The translations under genes and the position numbers were made by a program. From NCBI GenBank assembly GCA_022794035.1, contig JAAWDX010000009.1:1-64000 (forward strand): a DNA stretch of 64,000 nucleotides, read 5' to 3'. This DNA comes from Lachnospiraceae bacterium (GTDB lineage Bacteria > Bacillota > Clostridia > Lachnospirales > Bianqueaceae). Below the pieces are notes generated by a model, which worked only from the letters and a program-made list of their open reading frames with translations, was not told the DNA's origin and searched no databases. Positions 53,426 through 62,271 of the stretch are shown here, piece by piece (the stretch's first letter is position 1; each line of letters starts with the position of its first letter).

Positions 53426-54766
53426 TTAAAAAACTTGTATACAGCGAAGCTGTACCTGATCGCGCGCGCCGGTAATCAGGAGCGTTAAATTTTTCGCCTT
53501 TACCGGCTTAGATAAACAGCAAATTTTTTTGTGACCAATTGTTGTACCGCGATAGATGACAGTATCGATTCCCTGATCAGTCAAAATACGAAGCTGAAAG
53601 CTCTCGGTGCGCTGCCCTTGAGCGATGTCTTCCATCAGCGTTATATAATGAAATTCATACTCGTGTGGGAATTCCAGATGCCACATTGCCTGCGTGTCAC
53701 TCAGTCTTTCATAGCTGGAAATTGCCAGAGGAGCTAAGTCATGAGAAAAGGCAGTTTGAATTTGAGAGCCGAGCTCCTGCAGGCGCACAACATCCTCTTC
53801 TGCAAAAAGCCCTGAAGGCATGGGCGGAATGTTTAAATTAAAGCAGGTATTGCCGCCCACAGTGTGAAGATAGGTCTGAAAAAGGCGGTCCAAAGAATGG
53901 GGCTGCTCCTCCGGATGATAAAACCAGCCGGGACGGATCGACATATCAACCTCTGCCGGACAAAATACAAGTCCTTTGGAATACAAAATATTCGATAAGG
54001 AGCCAATATCAGGATCCGGATTATACATATGGCGTAAGCTTCCGCTTAAAGGACCGGGGCCGCTTTGGATGGGGCTGCGGTGACAAAGCTCAGAAGGCAC
54101 CACCGCCCACTCCGCATAGCGTGCGTTGCCGGCTTCATTGCCGCACCAGCGCACATCGGGGCCATAGTCATTGAAAATGACGGCCTGAGGCTGATACTGA
54201 CGGATAAGAGCGATATAGCGATCAAAATCGTATTCCTGCTTTTTTCCATTAGGGCCTTCGCCGCAGGCATTATCAAACCACACGCAGAAAATATCGCCGT
54301 ATTGTGTGAGCAGCTCAGTAAGCTGGTTGCAATAATAATCGTTATAAGCGGGGCTGCCGTAAAGCTTTGAGTTCCGGTCCCAAGGAGAAAGATAAAACCC
54401 AAATTTTAAGCCGGCACGCCGGCAAGCATCGGAGGCTTCCCTTACGACGTCTTTTTGGCAAGGACTGTTTTTTACACTGTGCTCAGTATAGGCAGAAGGC
54501 CAGAGGCAAAAGCCATCATGATGCTTAGCCGTTAAAATGAGTCCCTTCATGCCAGCGCTTTGGATGGCACGTACCCATTGATCACAATCGAGCTCGGTTG
54601 GGTTAAAAAGAGCAGGGTCTTCCTGGCCGGTGCCCCATTCTAAGCCAGTGTAGGTGTTAGGACTGAAGTGCACAAAAGCGTAAAATTCAGTATCGAACCA
54701 GCGCAGCTGATTTTCAGTGGGGTGTACAGAGGCCGCCTCTTTAAGAAAGGTTTTAAAATCCTGCAT
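53426..54766 (-). CDS. GH29 alpha-L-fucosidase
   Basis: A 446-residue retaining fucosidase. N-terminal TIM barrel motifs: HFSPNTYTGLEWG, LTAKHHDGFCLWPS, FGFYLSPWDRN, and VWFDNACGEG holding the nucleophile Asp (about residue 187). The C-terminal beta domain is short. The sequence is nearest the stricter alpha-1,3/1,4 (GH29-B) type by its NEAGN region, which is a judgement by eye. No signal peptide is visible, so it is cytoplasmic. It stands alone on the minus strand. Confidence 0.88.
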   Translation of the reverse strand: MQDFKTFLKEAASVHPTENQLRWFDTEFYAFVHFSPNTYTGLEWGTGQEDPALFNPTELDCDQWVRAIQSAGMKGLILTAKHHDGFCLWPSAYTEHSVKNSPCQKDVVREASDACRRAGLKFGFYLSPWDRNSKLYGSPAYNDYYCNQLTELLTQYGDIFCVWFDNACGEGPNGKKQEYDFDRYIALIRQYQPQAVIFNDYGPDVRWCGNEAGNARYAEWAVVPSELCHRSPIQSGPGPLSGSLRHMYNPDPDIGSLSNILYSKGLVFCPAEVDMSIRPGWFYHPEEQPHSLDRLFQTYLHTVGGNTCFNLNIPPMPSGLFAEEDVVRLQELGSQIQTAFSHDLAPLAISSYERLSDTQAMWHLEFPHEYEFHYITLMEDIAQGQRTESFQLRILTDQGIDTVIYRGTTIGHKKICCLSKPVKAKNLTLLITGARDQVQLRCIQVF

Positions 54767-54822
54767 ACATAATCTCCTAAAGTTTTTATTTTATCTTACT
54801 GCAATGGCATAGGGGATGTCAA

Positions 54823-54851
54823 TTGACATTATGAAAAAAGGCGACTATAAT
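54823..54851 (+). promoter_or_regulatory. Promoter of the ygiQ-pfkB operon
   Basis: Perfect TTGACA (54823-54828) and TATAAT (54846-54851), 17 bases apart, 33 bases before the start codon. Confidence 0.88.
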
Positions 54852-54884
54852 CATAAAGACGCATTTTATAAAGGAGTGTAGCGG

Positions 54885-56750
54885 ATGAGAAGTGATTTTA
54901 TTCCCACGCAGCCGGAGGATCTGGATGGTCCGCTGGATTATATTTTAATAACGGGAGATTCTTACGTGGATCATCCGAGCTTTGGCACGGCGCTGATTGG
55001 TCGGTATTTGCAAAAGCTAGGCTATAGCTGCGGAATTATCGCACAGCCTGAGTATCATACCACAGCAGATTTTATGCGCTTAGGGCGTCCTGTGCTAGGA
55101 TTTATGATTGCCGCAGGCAACATGGACAGTATGGTCAGCAATTATACGGTGTCTAAAAAGCGCCGCCGTCAGGACTATTATGCGCCAAACAAGGAGCCAG
55201 GACATAGACCCGATAGAGCGACAATTGTATACTGCAATCGTGTGCGAGAAGCTTTTCCACATGTGCCCATTATTATTGCGGGCGTGGAGGCTAGCCTAAG
55301 GCGGTTTGCGCATTATGATTATTGGGAAGATAAGGTGCGTCGTTCTATGCTGGTGGATGCAGGTGCGGATATGCTGATATACGGTATGGCAGAGCGGGCG
55401 ACAAAGGAAGTATGCGCACGGATGCGGGCAGGAGAGAGGCTTTCTGAGATACGAGGCGTGCCGGGAACCTGTTATATGACGGATGAGCTTCCGGAGCATG
55501 TAACGGAGATCGCTTCTTATGAAGAAGTAGCATCAGATAAAAAAATCTATGCAGAGTGCTTTGCAATGCAATATTTAGAGCAGGATCCGATTCGGGGGAA
55601 AAGTCTGGGACAGCGTCACGGAGATAAATATGTCATAGTAGAAAAGCCGGCGATGCCGCTAAACCGGCAGGAGCTGGACGAGCTTGCAAAACTGAAATTT
55701 ATGCGGACATGGCACCCGGATTATGATGAGGTTGGCGGTATTGCAGCAGCTGCAGAGGTCAAATTCTCTATCACGGCCAACCGCGGCTGCTTTGGAGAAT
55801 GCGCCTTTTGTGCATTGGCTTTTCATCAGGGCAAGATTGTACAGTCACGTTCTGTAGAATCCATCGTGGAGGAGGCCAAAGAGCTGATAAAGCTGCCGGA
55901 TTTTAAAGGCTATATTCATGATATTGGCGGACCAACGGCTAATTTTATGCGGCCGGCATGCGATAAGCAGCTGACGCAGGGAAGCTGCCGAGGAAAACGG
56001 TGCTTATCGCCAAAGCCGTGCCCTAATTTAAAGGTGGATCACAGAGAATATTTACAGGCACTGGAGGCCGTGCGTAAGCTGCCGGGCGTTAAAAAGGTAT
56101 TTGTGCGTTCAGGCGTGCGCTTTGATTATGCGCTATTGGATCCCTCTGATCGATTTATTTGGGAGCTATGTCGAAATCATGTCAGCGGCCAGCTGCGGGT
56201 AGCACCGGAGCATATTGCACCGGCAGTGCTGAATTTGATGGGAAAGCCGGAATGTCAGGTGTTTTCTGCGTTTGAAGACCGGTTTAAACAAGTAAATGAA
56301 AAACTGGGCAAGGATCAGTACATGGTTTCATATTTTATGTCCAGTCATCCTGGAAGTACTTTAAAAGAAGCGGTCCTTTTGGCTGAATACATGCGGGATC
56401 ATCACATCCATCCAGAGCAGGTGCAGGATTTTTACCCAACGCCGGGAACTAGAGCGACAACTATGTATTATACTGGTTATGATCCTATGACAATGAAAAA
56501 GGTATATGTACCTAAAACCTATGAAGAGAAGGCTATGCAGCGGGCGCTACTGCAATACCGAAATCCGCAGAACCACGAGCTCGTAAGAAAGGCGCTGCGG
56601 ATAGCGCACCGAGAGGACCTTATTGGTCTAGGTCCCAAGTGCTTAGTGCCGCCTGACGGCAGGAAAGCAGAAAGAAAAGAAAAAGGGATTCGAGAGGAAA
56701 GAAAAGTTAAACATACACCGCGTTATGCGAAGAGAAAGGGAAAACGATGA
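54885..56750 (+). CDS. YgiQ-family radical SAM protein
   Basis: A 621-residue protein with the UPF0313/YgiQ layout: N-terminal domain (GDSYVDHPSFGTALIGRYL), radical SAM cluster motif CFGECAFC (about 304-311), a Cys-rich segment (about 350-375: GSCRGKRC, KPCPNL) and the C-terminal DUF3362-like region ending in a basic tail. The reaction is unknown for the family. GGAG precedes ATG 54885. It overlaps the sugar kinase start by four bases. Confidence 0.9.
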   Translation: MRSDFIPTQPEDLDGPLDYILITGDSYVDHPSFGTALIGRYLQKLGYSCGIIAQPEYHTTADFMRLGRPVLGFMIAAGNMDSMVSNYTVSKKRRRQDYYAPNKEPGHRPDRATIVYCNRVREAFPHVPIIIAGVEASLRRFAHYDYWEDKVRRSMLVDAGADMLIYGMAERATKEVCARMRAGERLSEIRGVPGTCYMTDELPEHVTEIASYEEVASDKKIYAECFAMQYLEQDPIRGKSLGQRHGDKYVIVEKPAMPLNRQELDELAKLKFMRTWHPDYDEVGGIAAAAEVKFSITANRGCFGECAFCALAFHQGKIVQSRSVESIVEEAKELIKLPDFKGYIHDIGGPTANFMRPACDKQLTQGSCRGKRCLSPKPCPNLKVDHREYLQALEAVRKLPGVKKVFVRSGVRFDYALLDPSDRFIWELCRNHVSGQLRVAPEHIAPAVLNLMGKPECQVFSAFEDRFKQVNEKLGKDQYMVSYFMSSHPGSTLKEAVLLAEYMRDHHIHPEQVQDFYPTPGTRATTMYYTGYDPMTMKKVYVPKTYEEKAMQRALLQYRNPQNHELVRKALRIAHREDLIGLGPKCLVPPDGRKAERKEKGIREERKVKHTPRYAKRKGKR

Positions 56751-57688
56751 GCAAATTAGATTTAGTATCGGTTGGGGAGCTGTTAGTTGATTTTACACCG
56801 CTGGAGCAGGATGGGTTTCAGTACAATCCGGGCGGAGGCCCTGCCAATATGGTGTGTATGGCGGCAAAACTGGGGATGAAGACAGCCTTTGTCGGACAGG
56901 TGGGGGCGGATGCCTTTGGAAAGAAATTGGCGGCGAAGCTTGCAAGCGAAGGGGTAGATGTGTCTGCACTTTCGTTTTCAGAGAAATATCCAACAACGCT
57001 GGCATTTGTTCATTGGGCTGAAAATGGAGAACGGAGCTTTAGCTTTTATCGGCATGGAGGCGCCGATACAATGCTCGAGGTCAGCAAAGAGGCGCTGGAG
57101 CTGATTCAAGATGCTAGTTATTTATTTATGAGCTCTGTGATGATGGCAGAGGGAAGCTCTAGAGAAAGCTGCTTTCAAATGATGGAGTATGCTAAATCAA
57201 AGGGAGTCAGAATTGCCTTTGATCCTAATCTGCGCAGAAATTTGTGGGATTCGGAGGAAGCGGCGAAGGAGCAGATCGTAAGGGCGCTTCCCTATGCGGA
57301 TGTGGTGAAGGTATCAGAAGAAGAGCTGGAGTTTATTACAGGCTGCCAAGAGCCTGAGCAGGGAATGGTGCGTCTGTTGGACGAATTTCCTACGATTCAT
57401 CTGGTTTTGGTTACCTTGGGAGAAAAGGGAACGATTGTCGGCCATGCCGGCGGACAGATTGCGATGCCTTCTTATGAAGTAAAGGCCATTGATACCACGG
57501 GTGCCGGCGATGCATTTATGGGGGCTTTTTTGTCCTTGCTAATCAGGAGTGGGCAAACGCCGGAGCAGCTGCGGCTGGAGGAGGCGGAGCAGATGGTTCG
57601 CTTTGCGAATGGAGCAGGCGCGCTTACTACCACCAAAAGAGGCGGAATTGATGCACAGCCCTCTTTGGAAGAAATTCTTGCAATCTGA
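56747..57688 (+). CDS. PfkB-family sugar kinase (fructokinase-like)
   Basis: A 313-residue ribokinase-fold enzyme: GELLVDF, the GGGPANMVCMAAKLG signature 1 region (about 28-42) and the catalytic DTTGAGDAFMGAF motif (about 245-257). Sequence style (SVGELLVDFTP) is that of bacterial fructokinases. It is followed by fructose-bisphosphate aldolase, so fructose use is plausible. ATG 56747 overlaps the ygiQ-type stop (ATGA). Confidence 0.85.
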   Translation: MSKLDLVSVGELLVDFTPLEQDGFQYNPGGGPANMVCMAAKLGMKTAFVGQVGADAFGKKLAAKLASEGVDVSALSFSEKYPTTLAFVHWAENGERSFSFYRHGGADTMLEVSKEALELIQDASYLFMSSVMMAEGSSRESCFQMMEYAKSKGVRIAFDPNLRRNLWDSEEAAKEQIVRALPYADVVKVSEEELEFITGCQEPEQGMVRLLDEFPTIHLVLVTLGEKGTIVGHAGGQIAMPSYEVKAIDTTGAGDAFMGAFLSLLIRSGQTPEQLRLEEAEQMVRFANGAGALTTTKRGGIDAQPSLEEILAI

Positions 57689-57706
57689 CAAGGTTTGACT
57701 TATAAT
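57678..57706 (+). promoter_or_regulatory. Promoter of the aldolase gene
   Basis: TTGCAA (57678-57683, inside the kinase end) and TATAAT (57701-57706), 17 bases apart. A TTGACT directly next to the -10 box is too close to serve as -35. Confidence 0.75.
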
Positions 57707-57763
57707 AGAATGGAAATTTAAGGTTTCTTTTGGGTTCTATTAACTATTTAGGAGGAATTTATC

Positions 57764-58627
57764 ATGTTAGTATCCGCAGCAGAAATGCTCAAAAAGGCTA
57801 AAGCAGGTCATTATGCCGTAGGCCAGTTTAACATTAACAACCTAGAGTGGACCAAGATGGTGCTGCAGGCAGCACAGGAGAATCAGTCCCCTGTTATTTT
57901 AGGCGTGTCTGAAGGCGCTGGCAAATATATGACTGGTTTTAAGACGGTGGCTGCTATGGTGGCCGCTATGGTGGAGGAAATGGGAATTACGGTTCCGGTG
58001 GCTCTTCATCTGGATCATGGCAGCTATGAAGGTGCTAAGAAATGTATTGAAGCTGGTTTTTCTTCCGTTATGTTTGACGGCTCTCACTACGGAATTGAGG
58101 AGAATATTCAAAAGACGAAAGAGATCATTGAGCTGGCACATGGTCTTGGCATTTCTGTAGAGGCTGAGGTTGGCGCGATCGGCGGCGAAGAAGACGGCGT
58201 TGTAGGCGGCGGCGAAGTGGCGGATCCTGAGGAATGCAAACAGATCGCTGATTTGGGCGTTGATATGCTGGCGGCTGGTATCGGCAATATTCACGGTGTA
58301 TATCCTGAAAACTGGCAGGGACTTAATTTTGATGTGCTGGCTAAAATTCAGGAGAAGACGGGTACGATGCCGTTGGTGCTGCATGGCGGTACCGGTATTC
58401 CGGATGATATGATTAAAAAGGCGATTGATCTGGGCGTATCTAAAATCAATGTCAACACAGAGTGTCAGCTGGTATTTGCCGCTGCGACCCGCGAATATAT
58501 TGAGGCTGGTAAGGATCAGCAGGGCAAAGGCTTTGATCCGCGTAAGCTGCTGGCGCCTGGTGCAGCTGCGATCAAAGAAAAGGTAACGGAGAAGATGCAG
58601 CTGTTCGGGTCTGTTGGCAAGGCTTGA
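57764..58627 (+). CDS. fba: Class II fructose-1,6-bisphosphate aldolase
   Basis: A 287-residue zinc-dependent aldolase of glycolysis. Motifs: FNINNLEW, LHLDHG (metal and catalytic residues, 81-86), EAEVGAIGGEEDG, NIHG and LHGGTGIPDD. AGGAGG precedes ATG 57764, and codon use looks like that of a highly expressed gene. It has its own promoter downstream of the sugar kinase. Confidence 0.96.
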   Translation: MLVSAAEMLKKAKAGHYAVGQFNINNLEWTKMVLQAAQENQSPVILGVSEGAGKYMTGFKTVAAMVAAMVEEMGITVPVALHLDHGSYEGAKKCIEAGFSSVMFDGSHYGIEENIQKTKEIIELAHGLGISVEAEVGAIGGEEDGVVGGGEVADPEECKQIADLGVDMLAAGIGNIHGVYPENWQGLNFDVLAKIQEKTGTMPLVLHGGTGIPDDMIKKAIDLGVSKINVNTECQLVFAAATREYIEAGKDQQGKGFDPRKLLAPGAAAIKEKVTEKMQLFGSVGKA

Positions 58628-58653
58628 GCGAAGGTTTCAAAATAGGAGGGCTG

Positions 58654-58911
58654 GTGCTTTATTGGCTGGGCATTAACTTAATTGCATTTTTGCAGTTTGG
58701 GGCTGATAAACGGCGGGCCCGAAAGGGAAAATGGCGTATCTCTGAGAGAATGCTCTTTTTTACGGCTATGCTGGGCGGCAGTGCCGGCAGCATATTAGGC
58801 ATGAGGCATTTTCATCATAAAACGCTTCACCGAAAGTTTGCAATTGGCCTTCCTGTTTTATTGCTGTTTCAGAGTATTCTGATGATTTGCATAGGGTATG
58901 CACTGTTTTAG
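58654..58911 (+). CDS. DUF1294 small membrane protein
   Basis: An 85-residue protein with two or three hydrophobic segments and the DUF1294 features FGADKRRARKGKWRISERML, GGSAGSILGMRHFHHKT and a C-terminal helix. Function unknown. The start is placed at GTG 58654, four bases after AGGAGG, which also fits family length. An alternative TTG 58624 overlaps the aldolase stop (TTGA) and would add ten residues. Confidence 0.78.
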   Translation: MLYWLGINLIAFLQFGADKRRARKGKWRISERMLFFTAMLGGSAGSILGMRHFHHKTLHRKFAIGLPVLLLFQSILMICIGYALF

Positions 58912-58922
58912 CATATAAATGA

Positions 58923-58970
58923 AAATCCCTGAATAAATTCAATCTTTGGATTTATTCAGGGATTGCTTTT
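58923..58970. terminator. Bidirectional intrinsic terminator
   Basis: AATCCCTGAATAAAT and ATTTATTCAGGGATT form a perfect 15-base-pair stem with an 11-base loop, then GCTTTT. Confidence 0.9.
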
Positions 58971-58986
58971 AAATGGGGGATCAGGG

Positions 58987-59361
58987 TTAAAGCAGAAAGT
59001 GATTCTCTGCAGGCGCTTCTTCTGAATCTGTGGGGATATCTTCTTCGTCTTTGCGTTGTTTCCAGCGTAAAAAAAGAATGTATTGATTGACGAGGGCTCT
59101 ATGTTCGCTGTCCATGGATTTCATATAGCAGAAGCGGCTGGGGCAGGAGCTTTCCTGTCTCACAGGATTATCGAGAAGATAATCTAAAGAAACCTGAAAG
59201 GCTTTAGCGATGGCTACCAAAATTTGCTGATTTTTAGGAAAACGGTCATCTGTTTCATAATAGCCGACAACACGGGCCGAAACATGGATCATGCGCCCAA
59301 GCTGCTCCTGGGAGAGGCCTGCTTCCTGCCTCAGGGTACGAAGTCGTTCGCCAAAGGTCAT
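58987..59361 (-). CDS. XRE-family transcriptional regulator
   Basis: A 124-residue protein with an N-terminal helix-turn-helix (RLRTLRQEAGLSQEQLG, about 6-22; recognition helix around VSARVVGYYE) and a C-terminal region without recognised domain, acidic at the end. ATG 59361 overlaps the flavin reductase stop by four bases, with AAGGAG just inside that gene. The two are translationally coupled. Confidence 0.88.
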   Translation of the reverse strand: MTFGERLRTLRQEAGLSQEQLGRMIHVSARVVGYYETDDRFPKNQQILVAIAKAFQVSLDYLLDNPVRQESSCPSRFCYMKSMDSEHRALVNQYILFLRWKQRKDEEDIPTDSEEAPAENHFLL

Positions 59362-59951
59362 GTTGAGGATCTCCTTTCTTTGCGTACAGAAAAGCCGAAT
59401 TTTCCAAGATCCCTGCCCAGTGTCATATAAGTACCGTGGGAATAGGCGATTAAATCCGCTTTTTCTAGGTGAAATTTTCCGTTGGCATCCATCAGGTCCT
59501 GCGCAACGCGTACAGCGGTGATTTCAGCTAAAAACATATCGTGGGAGCCAAGAGGAAGTATGCGGCTTACTTTGCATTCTAAGTTAACAGGGCTTTCGGC
59601 AATGAGAGGAGCGCAGACGGTTTCGGCTTTCTGAGCAGTGAGTCCAAAGCGATTGAATTTATGGACGTCAGCACCGGATAGAACGCCGCAGGAATCTGTG
59701 ATGCGGCATAGCGCCTGTGTAGTAAGATTGATGACAAATTCGCCGGTTTCCTTAATGATATGATGAGAATACCGATTGGGACGAATGGAAACATAGGTCA
59801 TAGCAGGATCAGAGCAGACTGTGCCGGTCCAGGCCACAGTAATGATGTTGCACTGATCTTCGTCGCCTGGATTTTCATAGGAGCCGCAGGATACCATGAC
59901 GGCAGGAAGCGGATAGAGCATATTACCAGGTTTCCAAGTGAGTTTCTTCAT
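59358..59951 (-). CDS. Flavin reductase family protein (FMN-binding split barrel)
   Basis: A 197-residue protein of the flavin reductase-like split-barrel family: PLPAVMVSCG near the start, NIITVAWTGTVCSDPAMTYVSIRP, SHHIIKETGEFVINL, and a late YSHGTYMTLG. Such proteins bind FMN and move electrons from NAD(P)H or ferredoxin-like donors; the partner here is unknown. AAGGAGAT precedes ATG 59951. It is followed by an XRE regulator with overlapping ends. Confidence 0.88.
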   Translation of the reverse strand: MKKLTWKPGNMLYPLPAVMVSCGSYENPGDEDQCNIITVAWTGTVCSDPAMTYVSIRPNRYSHHIIKETGEFVINLTTQALCRITDSCGVLSGADVHKFNRFGLTAQKAETVCAPLIAESPVNLECKVSRILPLGSHDMFLAEITAVRVAQDLMDANGKFHLEKADLIAYSHGTYMTLGRDLGKFGFSVRKERRSST

Positions 59952-60062
59952 ATAAATCTCCTTTCGCGCTCATGGGGACTGATTGCTGCGCGGAGTACAT
60001 TTTGATATATGCTATTATAGCAAAAAAAGAGGGGAAAGGCTAGAGAAATTCAAAAAAACTGC

Positions 60063-60091
60063 TTGCAATGTGAAAATGCCTATGCTATAAT
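60063..60091 (+). promoter_or_regulatory. Promoter of rpmE
   Basis: TTGCAA (60063-60068) and TATAAT (60086-60091), 17 bases apart, with extended TGC before the -10 box. Confidence 0.82.
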
Positions 60092-60156
60092 AAATCCTGT
60101 GCATTTTGGTCGGTAATCAAACTGTACGAATAATCCATGAAAGAGGTGAATCCCGG

Positions 60157-60363
60157 ATGAAGCAAGGAATTCATCCTGAATATTTTCAGGCTAAAGTAAA
60201 GTGCCATTGCGGTAATGAGTTCACAGTCGGCTCTACGGTAGAAGAGATCACAGTAGAAATTTGTTCTAAGTGCCATCCTTTCTATACCGGTACGCAGAAG
60301 GCTATTGCTGCTCGCGGTCGTGTAGAGAAGTTTAACCGCAAGTACAATATGAATAACAATTAA
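60157..60363 (+). CDS. rpmE: 50S ribosomal protein L31 (zinc-binding type)
   Basis: A 68-residue L31 of normal length ([10 protein letters not shown] start, [10 protein letters not shown] end). It keeps the four cysteines (CHC and CSKC), so it is the zinc-containing form that can release zinc when the metal is scarce. ATG 60157 is seven bases after AGAGGTGA; the longer in-frame extension is leader. Confidence 0.96.
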   Translation: MKQGIHPEYFQAKVKCHCGNEFTVGSTVEEITVEICSKCHPFYTGTQKAIAARGRVEKFNRKYNMNNN

Positions 60364-60427
60364 GCTCCGGCAGGGATCGGATGCTGACTGTTTCCGCAGA
60401 GCGGAATGGTTTTATATGAAGGGAAAT

Positions 60428-60466
60428 ATAACCGGTCGGAGCAATGCTTCGGCCGGTTATTTACTT
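60428..60466 (+). terminator. Intrinsic terminator after rpmE
   Basis: ATAACCGGTCGGAGC pairs with GCTTCGGCCGGTTAT around a three-base loop, followed by a short T-rich stretch. Confidence 0.78.
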
Positions 60467-60493
60467 AAATAAAAGTTAAAAATGGAGTGACAC

Positions 60494-61435
60494 ATGAAAA
60501 AATCAGGTGAGAAAAAGGAAGCAAGGCCTTCTATAGGCGGCCAGGCGGTGATGGAAGGCGTCATGATGAATGGCCGTCTGCATTATTCTGTTTCTGTACG
60601 AAAGCCAAATGGCGAGATTCAGACGGAGCTCTTTGATAACCAATCTGTCACAGAGAAGCATGCCATTTTGTCAGTGCCAGTGGTTAGGGGCGTGATTCGC
60701 TTTGCAGAGTCTTTGATCATTGGCATGAAAACGCTGAATTATTCTGCAGAATTTTTTATGGAAGAGGAATCAGAGGAGAAGAAAAAAGAGCGGAGCCATT
60801 TCTGGCAGACCTATGGGGATCGGATTCTGATGGCGGGCAGCATGATTTTGGCTGTTGTGCTGTGCCTTGGCATCTTTGTAGCCCTGCCTGTGGGGGCCTC
60901 CAGGCTTTTATATACGTATGTGACTCATAATGTGTACTGGATGGGGCTTACAGAGGGAATTCTTCGTATGCTGCTTTTTTTACTATATTTGTTTTTAGTG
61001 TCTAAGGTCAAGGATATTGCCAGAACATTTGAATATCATGGGGCAGAGCATAAAACGATTAATTGCTTGGAGGCAGGAGAGAGTCTCACGCCGGAGCATG
61101 TAAAAAAGTACAGCCGCTTTAACAAGCGGTGCGGCACCAGTTTTTTGTTTATTATTATGCTGATCAGTATTTTGTTTTTTTCGTTTATACAGGTGACAGA
61201 TCCCTTGCTTCGCTTTGCGCTTCATTTATTGTTGATTCCTGTTATTGCAGGAGTATCCTATGAGGTTTTAAAGTTTTCGGCTAAGTCAGAGTCTAGGCTG
61301 ATCAATATCTTGGTGGCACCAGGACTTTTGATCCAGCGAATCACTACCAAGGAGCCGGATGAAGAGCAGATTGAAGTTGCCATTGCTTCTGTGAAAAAGG
61401 TGTTGGAGGCGGAATATCCGGACATGAAATCATGA
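60494..61435 (+). CDS. DUF1385 (YqhQ-like) membrane protein
   Basis: A 313-residue protein with the DUF1385 hallmarks: IGGQAVMEGVMM (about 14-25), VPVVRGVI, the YHGAEHKTINCLE segment (about 182-194) and the RCGTSFLF stretch, with about four hydrophobic segments between residues 105 and 270. Function is not established. It often sits between rpmE and prmC-prfA in clostridia, as here, and overlaps prmC by four bases. Confidence 0.88.
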   Translation: MKKSGEKKEARPSIGGQAVMEGVMMNGRLHYSVSVRKPNGEIQTELFDNQSVTEKHAILSVPVVRGVIRFAESLIIGMKTLNYSAEFFMEEESEEKKKERSHFWQTYGDRILMAGSMILAVVLCLGIFVALPVGASRLLYTYVTHNVYWMGLTEGILRMLLFLLYLFLVSKVKDIARTFEYHGAEHKTINCLEAGESLTPEHVKKYSRFNKRCGTSFLFIIMLISILFFSFIQVTDPLLRFALHLLLIPVIAGVSYEVLKFSAKSESRLINILVAPGLLIQRITTKEPDEEQIEVAIASVKKVLEAEYPDMKS

Positions 61436-62271
61436 TCTGGCGGTGCTTGCTTCAGCAGGGGAAGCAGATTTTAACAGGAGATGAGGCCGCTTGGGAGGCA
61501 TGGCTCCTTTTTGCGGAGGTTTTTCAAACCACACGAGCGGAGTTTTTGCTAAAGGAAGAGACAGAGGTGACAGGGCAGCAGGAGAGAGCGTATCGGCAGC
61601 TGCTGCAAAGGAGAAGAGAAGGGGAGCCGGTGGCCTATATCCTGCGAAGCTGGGAGTTTATGGGCCTTGCGTTTAAGGTGACGCCAGAGGTTCTCATCCC
61701 GCGGCCGGATACGGAGACACTTGTAGAGGCAGCGCTGGAATGGGCGCCTTTAGAGGCTGACATTCTGGATCTATGCACGGGGAGCGGATGTATTGCTATA
61801 AGTCTGGCGCATTATTTGCCTCAGGCTCATGTGGAAGCGACGGATTTGTCTGCAGCGGCGCTGGAGATAGCCGTCTGGAATGCGAAGGAAAATGGCGTGC
61901 GTGTAAGCTTTTGGCAGGGCGATCTGTGGGAGGCACTGCCGGCTGGCCGGCAATATGACCTGATTACGGCAAATCCGCCGTATATTGATGCCGATCAGTA
62001 TGAGAGGCTGGACCGGGAGGTGCGGGAATTTGAACCTAAGATGGCGCTGCACGGAGGAGAGGATGGTCTGGCGTTTTACCGGAGACTGGCGAAGCAAACG
62101 GGCTTTTTTTTGAAGAAGGGCGGCAGAGCCTATTGGGAGATTGGCTATGATCAGGGAAAGGCTGTAGCGGATATTGTGAAAGGGCAAGGGCTTAGGCTGA
62201 TCGAAGTGCGTAAGGATTTGGCCGGACATGACCGAGTGGTGATTGTAGAGAAGGAGGTGGCATATGTTTGA
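61432..62271 (+). CDS. prmC: Release factor glutamine methyltransferase
   Basis: A 279-residue SAM methyltransferase that methylates the GGQ glutamine of RF1/RF2. Seen: N-terminal helical domain (about 1-85), IPRPDTE (89-95), SAM motif LDLCTGSGC (112-120) and catalytic NPPY (181-184). It overlaps the RF1 gene by eight bases, the typical arrangement of the enzyme with its substrate. Confidence 0.95.
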   Translation: MIWRCLLQQGKQILTGDEAAWEAWLLFAEVFQTTRAEFLLKEETEVTGQQERAYRQLLQRRREGEPVAYILRSWEFMGLAFKVTPEVLIPRPDTETLVEAALEWAPLEADILDLCTGSGCIAISLAHYLPQAHVEATDLSAAALEIAVWNAKENGVRVSFWQGDLWEALPAGRQYDLITANPPYIDADQYERLDREVREFEPKMALHGGEDGLAFYRRLAKQTGFFLKKGGRAYWEIGYDQGKAVADIVKGQGLRLIEVRKDLAGHDRVVIVEKEVAYV

